Shown piece after piece: positions 1 to 7,098 of a stretch of 64,000 nucleotides of DNA. The notes beneath the pieces are model-generated. The model was not told the DNA's origin. It ran no database searches and worked only from the letters and a program-made list of their open reading frames with translations. The DNA is from SZUA-320 sp963707875. GTDB taxonomy: Bacteria; Gemmatimonadota; Gemmatimonadetes; Gemmatimonadales; GWC2-71-9. Within the stretch, counting starts at the first letter, position 1; the number at the start of each line of letters is the position of its first letter. The stretch spans positions 930,001 to 994,000 of the forward strand of contig CAVPRU010000014.1 of the NCBI GenBank assembly GCA_963707875.1. Reading direction: 5' to 3'. A program made the position numbers and the translations under genes.

Positions 1-119
1 GGTATCAGACTGTCCACCAGCGTGGCGAGACGGCTGGCATCCAAGGCAGCCCTGGGCGCACCTCGGCACGCCCCGAGCAGGGCCGCGCCCAGCAGCACAC
101 GCACCAGCACCGTGCCCAA
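1..119 (-). CDS. lipoprotein, N-terminal fragment (runs off window)
   Basis: The reading frame entering from the left edge on the minus strand starts at a TTG at 119 (GTG at 110 or 104 are alternatives). It encodes a short hydrophobic stretch ending in the lipobox LLGAC, with the Cys near residue 18. That is a lipoprotein signal peptide directed to signal peptidase II. About 39 residues are visible and nothing in them identifies a family. It begins 3 bases after the prepilin peptidase stop, so it is probably co-transcribed with it. The function is unknown. Confidence 0.5.
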   Translation of the reverse strand, partial: MGTVLVRVLLGAALLGACRGAPRAALDASRLATLVDSLI

Positions 120-122
120 GGG

Positions 123-893
123 TCAGAGCCCCGCGAACCGGCGGTACCAGGTGATGATTTCGCCTCCCCAGAGGTAGGCCAGCGCAGCCGCCAGCGCGAG
201 AAAGACCCCGAACGGCACCAGCTTCTTGCGGCCGGTCAGGCTGAGCGGGAGGAACACCGCCGCCCCGGTCAACGCCCCGAGGAACACGGTCAGGAGCACC
301 CCCTGCCATCCGACGAAGGTGCCCACCATTGCCATCATCTTGATGTCACCCCCGCCCATCGCCTCCTCCTTGAAGGCCCAGGTCCCGGCCGCGCCCACCA
401 GCCAGAGGAGTCCGAAGCCGACCACCCCGCCCAACACCGCCTGCAGCACCGACGGCACCCCGCCGGTGACACTGAACAGCAGTCCCAGGATCAGCCCGCC
501 GATCGTGAACTCGTTTGGAATGATGTACTCCCGGGCGTCGGTCATGGCGATCCCGATGAGCAGCGTGATGAAGAGCGCCCCTTCGAGCCCGAGGAGCCCC
601 AGCCCGTACTTCCACCCGAACCAGGCCCACACCGAGGCGGTCACCACCTCCACCATGGGGTAGAGCATGCTGATCGGTTCACGGCACCGACGGCACCGAC
701 CCCGGAGCAGCAGCCAAGACAGGACCGGGACGTTGTCGTACCAGGCGATCATCATCTGACATCGCGGGCAGCGCGATCTCGGGGTTACCACCGACAACTC
801 GGCGGGGAGCCGGGTGATGCAGACGTTCAGGAAACTCCCCACCAGCCCGCCGAAGAGCCCCATGATGATCGCTTCCCACAGTTCAGCGCTCAC
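123..893 (-). CDS. pilD: prepilin peptidase (type IV leader peptidase, A24 family)
   Basis: This inner-membrane aspartic peptidase cleaves and N-methylates type IV prepilins and type II secretion pseudopilins. The N-terminal part has GSFLNVCITRLP followed by two CxxC pairs (CPRC, CRRC), the zinc-binding cytoplasmic domain of the family. The catalytic aspartates lie in TDAREYIIPNE and in GGGDIKMMAM. Several hydrophobic segments follow. I chose the GTG at 893 because GAGG lies about 7 bases upstream and the protein then begins close to the first membrane segment. It gives 256 residues, near the family norm. A longer frame to 935 would run into the upstream methylase gene. It overlaps the methylase stop by 11 bp. 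A pilus assembly ATPase is encoded at 37.9-40.2 kb, which supports a pilus role. Confidence 0.93.
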   Translation of the reverse strand: MSAELWEAIIMGLFGGLVGSFLNVCITRLPAELSVVTPRSRCPRCQMMIAWYDNVPVLSWLLLRGRCRRCREPISMLYPMVEVVTASVWAWFGWKYGLGLLGLEGALFITLLIGIAMTDAREYIIPNEFTIGGLILGLLFSVTGGVPSVLQAVLGGVVGFGLLWLVGAAGTWAFKEEAMGGGDIKMMAMVGTFVGWQGVLLTVFLGALTGAAVFLPLSLTGRKKLVPFGVFLALAAALAYLWGGEIITWYRRFAGL

Positions 894-1650
894 GCAGTAC
901 CTCGTAGAGAAGAATCCCGGCCGCCACGGCCACATTGAGGGACTCGGCGTCCCGGCGCAACGGAATCGCGACCCGCCGGCGGGCCAGCGCGGCCAGCCCC
1001 GGTGAGATCCCGGCGCCTTCGTTGCCCACCGCCAGCGCGACGGGGCCCGGTGGCCTCCCGGTCAGCGGCGCGCCATCCACCCCGGTGATCCACAGCGGGA
1101 TCGCGTGCCGAGTGGTCCAACCGGTCAGCTCCTCGACCGTCGCCACCGGACACGGGATCCGGAAGAAACCGCCCATGCTGGCCCGCAACACCTTCGGGTT
1201 GGTGAACTCCGCCGTGCCCGGCAGGGCCACCACGCCAGCGGCCCCGAGCGCCCAGGCGGTCCGCAACATGGTTCCCACGTTCCCGGGATCCTGGACCCCG
1301 TCAAGCACCAGCAGGGAGCGGTCGGTGGGCAGATCCTCGATCCGCCAGACCGGAGGCTCGATGACCGCCAGCACCCCCTGCGGCTGCTCGGTGGCGCTCA
1401 GCTTTGCCAGGTCGCCATCCGTCACAGTCACCGTGGTCCCCGCGACCACCCGCAACCGCTCTGCCAGCACCACGCCCCGGGGTGTAGTTTCCAATCCGGG
1501 AGCGAGCAGGGCCGTGTGGATCGACACCTTGGCCGCCACCGCTTCCTCCACCAGCCGAACCCCTTCGGCCAGCGCCAGGGCGCGCCTCTCCCGGCCGCGC
1601 CGTTGGTGGAGCTGCCGGATCAAGGTTTGCAGGGAGCGAGCGAGCGCCAT
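883..1650 (-). CDS. SpoU/TrmH-family RNA 2'-O-methyltransferase
   Basis: The product is probably a SAM-dependent rRNA or tRNA ribose 2'-O-methylase of the SPOUT class. The three SpoU motifs are present in order: DPGNVGTMLRTAWALGA in the middle, then AVGNEGAGIS, then AIPLRRDAESLNVAVAAG near the C terminus. The N-terminal 90 residues (RGRERRALALAEG) look like the RNA-binding substrate domain of the RlmB/TsnR group. The ATG at 1650 is preceded by GAGGG and gives 255 residues. This ATG shares the tetranucleotide CATG with the divergent thiD start. The substrate nucleotide cannot be deduced from the sequence. Confidence 0.88.
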   Translation of the reverse strand: MALARSLQTLIRQLHQRRGRERRALALAEGVRLVEEAVAAKVSIHTALLAPGLETTPRGVVLAERLRVVAGTTVTVTDGDLAKLSATEQPQGVLAVIEPPVWRIEDLPTDRSLLVLDGVQDPGNVGTMLRTAWALGAAGVVALPGTAEFTNPKVLRASMGGFFRIPCPVATVEELTGWTTRHAIPLWITGVDGAPLTGRPPGPVALAVGNEGAGISPGLAALARRRVAIPLRRDAESLNVAVAAGILLYEVLRER

Positions 1651-2470
1651 GAAGATCGCCCTCACAATCGCGGGATCGGACTCGGGTGGCGGGGCCGGCA
1701 TTCAGGCCGACCTCAAGACCTTCCACCAATTCGGGGTCCACGGCACTTCGGTGATCGTGGCCCTCACCGCACAGAATACTCAGGGGGTGGTGGCGGTAGA
1801 AGCGGCCTCCCCCACCATCGTCGCGGCGCAACTCGACGCCTTGGCGGCCGATCTGCCCCCCGACGCACTCAAGACCGGGATGCTGGCCACCGCCACCCTG
1901 GCCCGGCAGGTGGCCGAGGCCATCCGGGCTCACGCCTGGGGCCCCTACGTTCTCGACCCGGTCATGGTGGCGACCTCCGGGGACCGGCTGCTCGATTCGG
2001 ACGCCGAATCGGTGATCCGGGCCGAACTGGTGCCGCTGGCCGCGGTGGTCACACCCAACCTCCCCGAGGCCGCCCTGCTGACCGGCCGACCCGTTCGAAA
2101 CGAGACGGCGATGCGGACGGCGGGCGAGCTCCTGGTGGAGGCCGGCGCTGGTGCCGCATTGGTCAAGGGCGGCCACCTCGAAGGCGATGAACTGGTGGAC
2201 ATACTGGTCACGGCGGAGACCACCTGGCGCTTCGTCCATCCCCGCCTGCGAACCCGGTCGACCCACGGCACCGGCTGCACCCTGTCCGCGGCCCTCACGG
2301 CGCTATTGGCCCAGGGCTTTGCGCTCGCGGAAGCGGCGCCCATCGCCCTGGATTACCTGCACCGCGCCATCGCCGAGGCACCGGGCCTGGGCGGTGGACA
2401 CGGCCCCGTCCATCACGGCGTGGCGGCGATCACTCCCTCGACCAGCGTCCCCAGCCGATCGCCGACCTGA
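1649..2470 (+). CDS. thiD: hydroxymethylpyrimidine/phosphomethylpyrimidine kinase
   Basis: ThiD phosphorylates HMP to HMP-P and HMP-PP for thiamine synthesis. It has the ribokinase-like fold. Near the N terminus is IAGSDSGGGAGIQADLKTF, followed by ALTAQNTQG. Further on are LDPVMVATSGDRLL, TPNLPEA and the C-terminal THGTGCTLSAAL, the anion hole with the catalytic Asp position shifted to the family GTGC motif. Length is 273 residues, typical for single-function ThiD. The start at 1649 is supported by AGGGAG upstream and by homology beginning immediately (MKIALTIAGSDS). No other thi genes are nearby, so it stands alone. Its 3' end overlaps the convergent purine phosphorylase gene by 58 bp. Confidence 0.93.
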   Translation: MKIALTIAGSDSGGGAGIQADLKTFHQFGVHGTSVIVALTAQNTQGVVAVEAASPTIVAAQLDALAADLPPDALKTGMLATATLARQVAEAIRAHAWGPYVLDPVMVATSGDRLLDSDAESVIRAELVPLAAVVTPNLPEAALLTGRPVRNETAMRTAGELLVEAGAGAALVKGGHLEGDELVDILVTAETTWRFVHPRLRTRSTHGTGCTLSAALTALLAQGFALAEAAPIALDYLHRAIAEAPGLGGGHGPVHHGVAAITPSTSVPSRSPT

Positions 2471-3243
2471 GCTGCGACTTCCATCACCTCGGCGTGTGAC
2501 AGTGCCTGGCCACCCAGCCCGGCAGCACTGTTGGTGATGGTGGAGAATCCCAGACAACGCATGCCGCGGGCCCGGGCGGCAATGACCTCCACCACGGTGG
2601 ACATCCCGACCGCGTCGGCGCCCAGGCCGGCGAGCATCCGCACCTCGGCCGGGGTCTCATAGCTCGGCCCCAACAACCCGGCATAGACGCCCTCCTCAAG
2701 CGGGATCGCTTCCCGCCCCGCGACTTCTCGCGCCACGGCCCGAAGGCCATGGTCGTAGGCGACCGTCATGTCGGGGAATCGCTGCTCACCGGGAAGGGTG
2801 CCGCCCACCAGCGGGGAACGTCCGGTCAGATTGAGGTGGTCCGAGAGCATCATCAGGGTGCCTGGACCAAACCCCGGACGAATCCCGCCAGCAGCGTTGG
2901 TCACCATCAGGGTGGTCACCCCGAGCACCGCGAAGACCCGTACCGGCAGCGCGGCGACGTCCGCGCCGTAGTCCTCGTACATGTGGAACCGGCCCGATTG
3001 CGCCAGCACCGTCTGGCCGCCCAGGCCACCGATGACCAGCTCGCCCTGGTGCCCTTCCACCGACGGCGGGTGGAACCCGGGGATCTCCCGGTAGGGAATT
3101 CGAAGCGGGGCCTCGATGCGGGCGGCCAGCGGACCCAATCCGGACCCCAGTACCACCGCGATGGTGGGGCGGAGGCTGCCGAGCCGGGCCCGGATGGCGT
3201 CGGCCGCCTGCTCGATGGGGGCGGTGCGGGTGACGTCGTTCAT
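2413..3243 (-). CDS. purine nucleoside phosphorylase (trimeric type)
   Basis: The enzyme splits inosine and guanosine (and the deoxy forms) with phosphate into base plus (deoxy)ribose-1-phosphate. Motifs of the trimeric PNP/MTAP family are visible: VVLGSGLGPLA near residue 32, GFHPPSVEGHQGEL (phosphate and catalytic His region), GRFHMYEDY, TNAAGGIRPGF, GPSYETPAEVRM, GADAVGMSTV and a C-terminal ITNSAAGL followed by LSHAEVM. Its 276 residues match the family. It is the last gene of the nucleoside operon and overlaps nupC by an ATGA. Whether it prefers 6-oxopurines, as trimeric PNPs generally do, fits the adenosine deaminase upstream, which would turn adenosine into inosine. Confidence 0.93.
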   Translation of the reverse strand: MNDVTRTAPIEQAADAIRARLGSLRPTIAVVLGSGLGPLAARIEAPLRIPYREIPGFHPPSVEGHQGELVIGGLGGQTVLAQSGRFHMYEDYGADVAALPVRVFAVLGVTTLMVTNAAGGIRPGFGPGTLMMLSDHLNLTGRSPLVGGTLPGEQRFPDMTVAYDHGLRAVAREVAGREAIPLEEGVYAGLLGPSYETPAEVRMLAGLGADAVGMSTVVEVIAARARGMRCLGFSTITNSAAGLGGQALSHAEVMEVAAQVGDRLGTLVEGVIAATP

Positions 3244-4670
3244 ACCAGCATCCCCGCCAGCGACGCCGACATCAGCGCCGCGAGGTTCCCCGCGATCATG
3301 GCCCGGAGACCGAGTCCGGCGATCTCGCCCCGGCGTTCCGGTGCCAGCCCACCGATGCCACCGATCTGAATGGCGATCGAGGAGAAATTGGCGAACCCCA
3401 GCAGACCGTAGGTCAGGATCACCGCGCTCCGAGGCTGAATCATGACCCCGGCGCCCAGATCCCCGGCAAACTGGGCGTAGGCGACGAACTCATTGAGCGT
3501 GGTCTTGATCCCGATCAGGCTGCCGACGTAGGCCGTGTCGGCCCACGGCACCCCCATCACCCAGGCCAGCGGCCGGAGCACGAATCCCAGAATGCCCTGC
3601 AACGTGAGGTCCGTGAACCCGACCAGTCCGCCGCCCCAGCCGAGCAGGGCGTTGAGCAGGGCCACCAGCGCGATGAACGCCATCAGCATCGCCCCGACGT
3701 TGATGGCGAGCTGTACCCCCTGCCCGGCCCCATTGGCGGCGGCCTCGATGACGCTCTGTTCGGTGGACCCGGTCGCCCGGCGGAGCCGGGCCAGGAGCCC
3801 CTTGGGCGCCTCGATGCCGGCCTCGACGGTCGGCGGGGCGAGACCCGCCTTGGTCACCGGCGTCCCGGTTTCCGGCAGCAGGATCTTGGCCATGACCAGG
3901 CCGGCCGGGGCGTTCATCACGCTGGCGGCGATGAGATGCGCGGCGATGCCCGGCAACACCCCCGACAGCATCCCCACATAGGCGGCGAGCACCCCACCCG
4001 CCACCGTGGCAAAGCCGCCGACCATCACGGTGGCCAGTTCCGAGCGGGTCATCGAACCGACGAACGGTTTGATGAGGAGGGGGGCTTCGGTCTGACCCAG
4101 GAAGATGTTCCCCGAGGCGGACAGCGTCTCGGCCCCGGAGGTACCCAGCGTCTTCTGCATCACCCAGGCGATCCCCCGGACGATGATCTGCATGACCCCG
4201 AGGTAGTAGAGCACCGACATCAGCGCGGAAAAGAAGATGATGGTGGGCAGCACGTTGAAGGCGAAGAACGATCCGGTCTGGGCGATCATCCCGGCCGAGG
4301 TATCGAGCACCCCTCCGGTTCCGGTGGTGCCCACCGGGACGGTGTGCTGGACCAGATTGCCGAACACGAACCGGGCACCCTCCTCCTGGAAGCCGAGCAG
4401 CTGGGTGACGACATCTCCCAGGGCGCTGAAGAACCGGCGCCCCATGCCGGTCTTGAGGACGATCACCCCGAACGCCACCTGGAGTCCGATCCCGGCCGCC
4501 ACCAGTCGCCAGTTGATGGCCCGTCGGTTGTAGGAGATCAGCACCGCCAGCAGGAGCATCGAGGCCATGCCGAGGAGGCCGATCAGCCGGGCACTCAGGG
4601 GGGTGTCGAGGCCGGCGGAGACCTCGGCGAACCGCTGGGCGGCGGTCTGGAGCTGAAAGAGCCCGTTCAT
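3240..4670 (-). CDS. nupC: NupC-type concentrative nucleoside transporter
   Basis: This inner-membrane symporter takes up nucleosides using a sodium or proton gradient. The CNT hallmark GQTEAPLLIKP lies mid-protein, preceded by SASGNIFLG. The family pore signature around AAHLIAASVMNAPAGL follows, and NEFVAYAQF lies near the C terminus. Multiple hydrophobic helices are evident. It is 476 residues, somewhat longer than the roughly 400 of E. coli NupC. The extra length is an N-terminal helix and a charged loop around residues 270-300. It overlaps the deaminase upstream and the phosphorylase downstream by 4 bp each, so uptake and catabolism are translationally coupled. Confidence 0.93.
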   Translation of the reverse strand: MNGLFQLQTAAQRFAEVSAGLDTPLSARLIGLLGMASMLLLAVLISYNRRAINWRLVAAGIGLQVAFGVIVLKTGMGRRFFSALGDVVTQLLGFQEEGARFVFGNLVQHTVPVGTTGTGGVLDTSAGMIAQTGSFFAFNVLPTIIFFSALMSVLYYLGVMQIIVRGIAWVMQKTLGTSGAETLSASGNIFLGQTEAPLLIKPFVGSMTRSELATVMVGGFATVAGGVLAAYVGMLSGVLPGIAAHLIAASVMNAPAGLVMAKILLPETGTPVTKAGLAPPTVEAGIEAPKGLLARLRRATGSTEQSVIEAAANGAGQGVQLAINVGAMLMAFIALVALLNALLGWGGGLVGFTDLTLQGILGFVLRPLAWVMGVPWADTAYVGSLIGIKTTLNEFVAYAQFAGDLGAGVMIQPRSAVILTYGLLGFANFSSIAIQIGGIGGLAPERRGEIAGLGLRAMIAGNLAALMSASLAGMLV

Positions 4671-5692
4671 CCGATGGCCGCCAGCTCGCTCCGAACGCGG
4701 GCCACCAGCGCCTGCCGCTCGGACTCGGCCAGGAAGACGGCTTCGAAGGCGTTGAGGATCATCCGATCGATCTCCTCTCGGGAGAACCCGAGTTCCTGGT
4801 GAGCCAGCCAGTATTCATCCGTCAGGGATACCCCGCCCATCAACCAGCTGTCGGTGCAGAGGGTCACCGCGAGCCCGGCATCGAAATAGCGGCGTACCGG
4901 GTGTTCCGCCGCCCGCCCCACGGCCCGGGTCTGCAGGTTGCTGGTGATGTTGGTTTCGATCAAAATCCGGCGTTCGCGGACCAGGTCCTGCAGCGTCGGA
5001 TCCTCCCACAGCCGGGTGCCGTGACCCAGCCGCTCGGCGTGGCACCGATGGATCGCATCCGCGATCGACTCGGGGCCGGCCGCCTCGCCCGCGTGCACCG
5101 TGATCCCCAGCTGTCCCCGGGCCGCGATATCGAATGCCTCGCCGTGCACTCCGGGGGGCCGCCCCGCCTCACCCCCTGCCAGGTCGAACGCCACCACCCC
5201 GAACTCGCGACACCGCACGGAATGTTCAGCGATCCGGACCGAGACGGATGGGTCAAAGTGCCGGAGCGAACAGTTGATGATCCCCGCCGGGATTCCGAAC
5301 TCGGCGGTGCCCCGGTCGAGCCCCCGGCGTTCGGCCCGGATCACCTCGTCGAGGGACAGGCCCCCGCGGGTGCTCAACTCGGGGCAGTAGCGAATCTCGA
5401 GGTACCGGAGGTTGTCGTCCCGGGCATCGGCCACCATCTCGTACGCCACCCGCTCGATCGCCTCGGGGGTCTGGAGCAGCTGGATCGTCAGGTCGAACCG
5501 GGCCAGGTAGTCTTCCAGATTGCGGGCGTCGTCCACCAGCATGTGGCGCCGGAGCGCCTCGGGATCGGTGGTGGGCAGGACGGCCTTGGCGTCGCGGGCC
5601 AGTTCCACCATCGTCTCCGGACGGAGACATCCGTCCAGGTGAGTGTGCAGTTCGGCCTTGGGCAGTCGGGCAATCACCTCACGCGTCAGCAT
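4667..5692 (-). CDS. add: adenosine deaminase
   Basis: The enzyme hydrolytically deaminates adenosine and deoxyadenosine to inosine and deoxyinosine. It shows the zinc amidohydrolase layout: AELHTHLDG near residues 13-21 (His16 and His18 are metal ligands), HAGEAAGPES, ERLGHGTRL, and the late metal/catalytic Asp in VTLCTDSWLMGG. In the vertebrate and E. coli enzymes the last motif has two consecutive aspartates. Here the second position is Ser, reminiscent of TDN-type bacterial enzymes recalled from this family. The length of 341 residues is normal. It overlaps the small upstream gene by 14 bp and nupC by 4 bp. Confidence 0.9.
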   Translation of the reverse strand: MLTREVIARLPKAELHTHLDGCLRPETMVELARDAKAVLPTTDPEALRRHMLVDDARNLEDYLARFDLTIQLLQTPEAIERVAYEMVADARDDNLRYLEIRYCPELSTRGGLSLDEVIRAERRGLDRGTAEFGIPAGIINCSLRHFDPSVSVRIAEHSVRCREFGVVAFDLAGGEAGRPPGVHGEAFDIAARGQLGITVHAGEAAGPESIADAIHRCHAERLGHGTRLWEDPTLQDLVRERRILIETNITSNLQTRAVGRAAEHPVRRYFDAGLAVTLCTDSWLMGGVSLTDEYWLAHQELGFSREEIDRMILNAFEAVFLAESERQALVARVRSELAAIG

Positions 5693-5930
5693 CGGGCTCC
5701 CGCCGACGGGCCGAAATCACCACCCGGATGATCGATCCCGCCACCACCGGGTCGGTCGGGCCGCAGGAGATCCCGCGGCCATCGGTCAGATAGGCGCGGC
5801 CATCGTCCAGAGCGGTGGCCAGCGTCGGGTCGGCGGCCCGGACGGCCGCCGCGAGATCCCCGGGGGTCGACACCCGGACCGGGCGCTCGTTGACGAACAC
5901 CGTGACGGTGCCAGCAGTGGGAGAAACCAT
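5679..5930 (-). CDS. small protein of possible beta-grasp (ThiS/MoaD-like) fold
   Basis: This 83-residue protein is the first gene of the nucleoside operon. Its sequence begins TVTVFVNERPVRV, continues with an Ala-rich helix (DLAAAVRAADP) and ends in IIRVVISARRREPDADA. The order beta-hairpin, helix, strand with a PTDPVVAGSIIRV turn resembles ThiS/MoaD ubiquitin-like proteins. It lacks the C-terminal Gly-Gly used for thiocarboxylation, so it would not be a standard sulfur carrier. No Shine-Dalgarno sequence precedes the ATG. A promoter-like pair ends about 12 bases upstream, so translation may be close to leaderless. The function is unknown and the fold assignment is a guess from pattern. Confidence 0.6.
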   Translation of the reverse strand: MVSPTAGTVTVFVNERPVRVSTPGDLAAAVRAADPTLATALDDGRAYLTDGRGISCGPTDPVVAGSIIRVVISARRREPDADA

Positions 5931-5942
5931 GGTGAGTGGGGA

Positions 5943-5971
5943 ATAATCCCCGGTTGGAGCGGGCTCCGCAA
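5943..5971 (-). promoter_or_regulatory. candidate sigma-70 promoter of the nucleoside operon
   Basis: Read on the minus strand, TTGCGG (5971-5966), a 17-base spacer and GATTAT (5948-5943) form a plausible -35/-10 pair. The -10 box ends 12 bases before the ATG at 5930. No ribosome-binding site lies between, which suggests a very short leader. It lies back to back with the promoter of the pho operon. Confidence 0.4.
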
Positions 5972-5994
5972 TCGGCGGGTCCAGACAGGCCCGA

Positions 5995-6022
5995 TTGGCG
6001 TTCCCCTGAACGGCGGTATAAT
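5995..6022 (+). promoter_or_regulatory. sigma-70-type promoter of the arsR-phoB-phoR unit
   Basis: TTGGCG (5995-6000), a 16-base spacer and a perfect TATAAT (6017-6022) form a strong promoter. The ATG of the ArsR-type gene is at 6035, so a start site 6-8 bases after the -10 box leaves a leader of only a few bases. There is no Shine-Dalgarno sequence in that stretch. Confidence 0.65.
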
Positions 6023-6034
6023 TCCACCTATCCC

Positions 6035-6397
6035 ATGACTGTCCTGCCGCCGCCCCCCGCCGAACTCCTGTGCAGTATCGCCGAGCCCACCCGGCTCCGA
6101 CTGCTCAACAGCCTGGCGGCCGGCCCGATGTTCGTGTCCGACCTGCAGGCGGTGCTGGACCTGCCCCAGCCGACGGTGTCCAGGCATCTGATGGTGTTGC
6201 GGCATGCCGGAGTGGTCCAGGGAGAGCCCGTGGGGTCGCACGTTCTCTACCGCCTGATCCGGGGCACCCGTCAGACCACCGCCCTGCTGGATGCGGTGCT
6301 CGCCGCTCTGGACGCCGATCCGGTGTATCGGAGCGAGCGGCAGCGGGCCCAGATCCGATCCCGGATCCGAAGTCAGAACGGCCGGGCCACAGCATGA
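6035..6397 (+). CDS. ArsR-family winged-helix transcriptional regulator
   Basis: This 120-residue DNA-binding protein has LLCSIAEPTRLRLLNSLAAG, the first helices of an ArsR winged helix. It is followed by the recognition region LPQPTVSRHLMVLRHAGVV and a wing (GSHVLYRL). The ELCVCDL metal-binding motif of ArsR/SmtB sensors is absent. The only nearby Cys is in the first helix, so it probably does not sense arsenite in the classical way. The last codons overlap the phoB start as ATGA. Co-transcription with phoB-phoR suggests a role in phosphate control, which is inference. The start at 6035 follows a TATAAT box by 12 bases. A longer frame to 5936 would cover the promoter. Confidence 0.85.
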   Translation: MTVLPPPPAELLCSIAEPTRLRLLNSLAAGPMFVSDLQAVLDLPQPTVSRHLMVLRHAGVVQGEPVGSHVLYRLIRGTRQTTALLDAVLAALDADPVYRSERQRAQIRSRIRSQNGRATA

Positions 6398-7098
6398 GCC
6401 GGCGGGTGCTGGTGGTTGACGATGAGCCCGACATCACGGCCCTGGTGGCCTATCATCTTGCCAGGGAGGGGTACCAGGTCTCGACCGCCTCCAACGGAGT
6501 GGAGGCCCTGGCCGCCGCCAGGCGGGAGCGGCCCGACCTGGTGGTCCTCGATCTCATGCTCCCGGGGGCCTCGGGATACGACGTGCTCGCCGACCTCAGA
6601 GCAAAGCGGGAGACGGCCCAGGTCGGGGTGATCCTGCTGACCGCCCGGCGGGAGGAGGAGGATCGGATCAGAGGCCTGTCGCTGGGCGCCGATGACTACC
6701 TCACCAAGCCGTTCTCCCCGAAGGAACTGACCCTCCGGGTCCAGGCCGTCCTCCGCCGGATGGATTCGCCGTCCCAGCTCACCCCCGGAACCCTCACCGC
6801 AGGGCCCATCAGCCTCGATCAGGTGGCCCATCGGGTCACCGTGGAGGACGAGGAGGTCATCCTCACCGCCACCGAGTACCGCCTCCTGCTGATCCTGATG
6901 GAGCGCCCCGGGCGGGTCCAGACCCGACAGCACCTGCTTGAAGTGGCCTGGGACGCCAACCCGGAGATCCAGACCCGGACGGTGGACATGCATGTCCAGC
7001 GGCTGCGACAGAAGTTGGGGAGTGCCGCTCGCCTGATTGAGACGGTCCGCGGGTTCGGCTACCGGCTCCGGGACCCGGAGGAAGGGGCCCGCAGCTGA
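6394..7098 (+). CDS. phoB: PhoB-type response regulator (OmpR family)
   Basis: The regulator has an N-terminal receiver domain (residues about 3-118) with the acidic pair in VVDDEPD, phospho-acceptor Asp53 in VVLDLMLPG, the switch Thr in ILLTARR and Lys105 in TKPF. The C-terminal OmpR/PhoB winged helix (about 135-230) includes TATEYRLLLILMERPGRV, TVDMHVQRLRQKLG and VRGFGYRL. Its position before a PhoR-like kinase and pst genes supports an assignment to phosphate-starvation control. Length is 234 residues, as usual. It overlaps the regulator upstream by ATGA and the kinase downstream by one base. Confidence 0.93.
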   Translation: MSRRVLVVDDEPDITALVAYHLAREGYQVSTASNGVEALAAARRERPDLVVLDLMLPGASGYDVLADLRAKRETAQVGVILLTARREEEDRIRGLSLGADDYLTKPFSPKELTLRVQAVLRRMDSPSQLTPGTLTAGPISLDQVAHRVTVEDEEVILTATEYRLLLILMERPGRVQTRQHLLEVAWDANPEIQTRTVDMHVQRLRQKLGSAARLIETVRGFGYRLRDPEEGARS

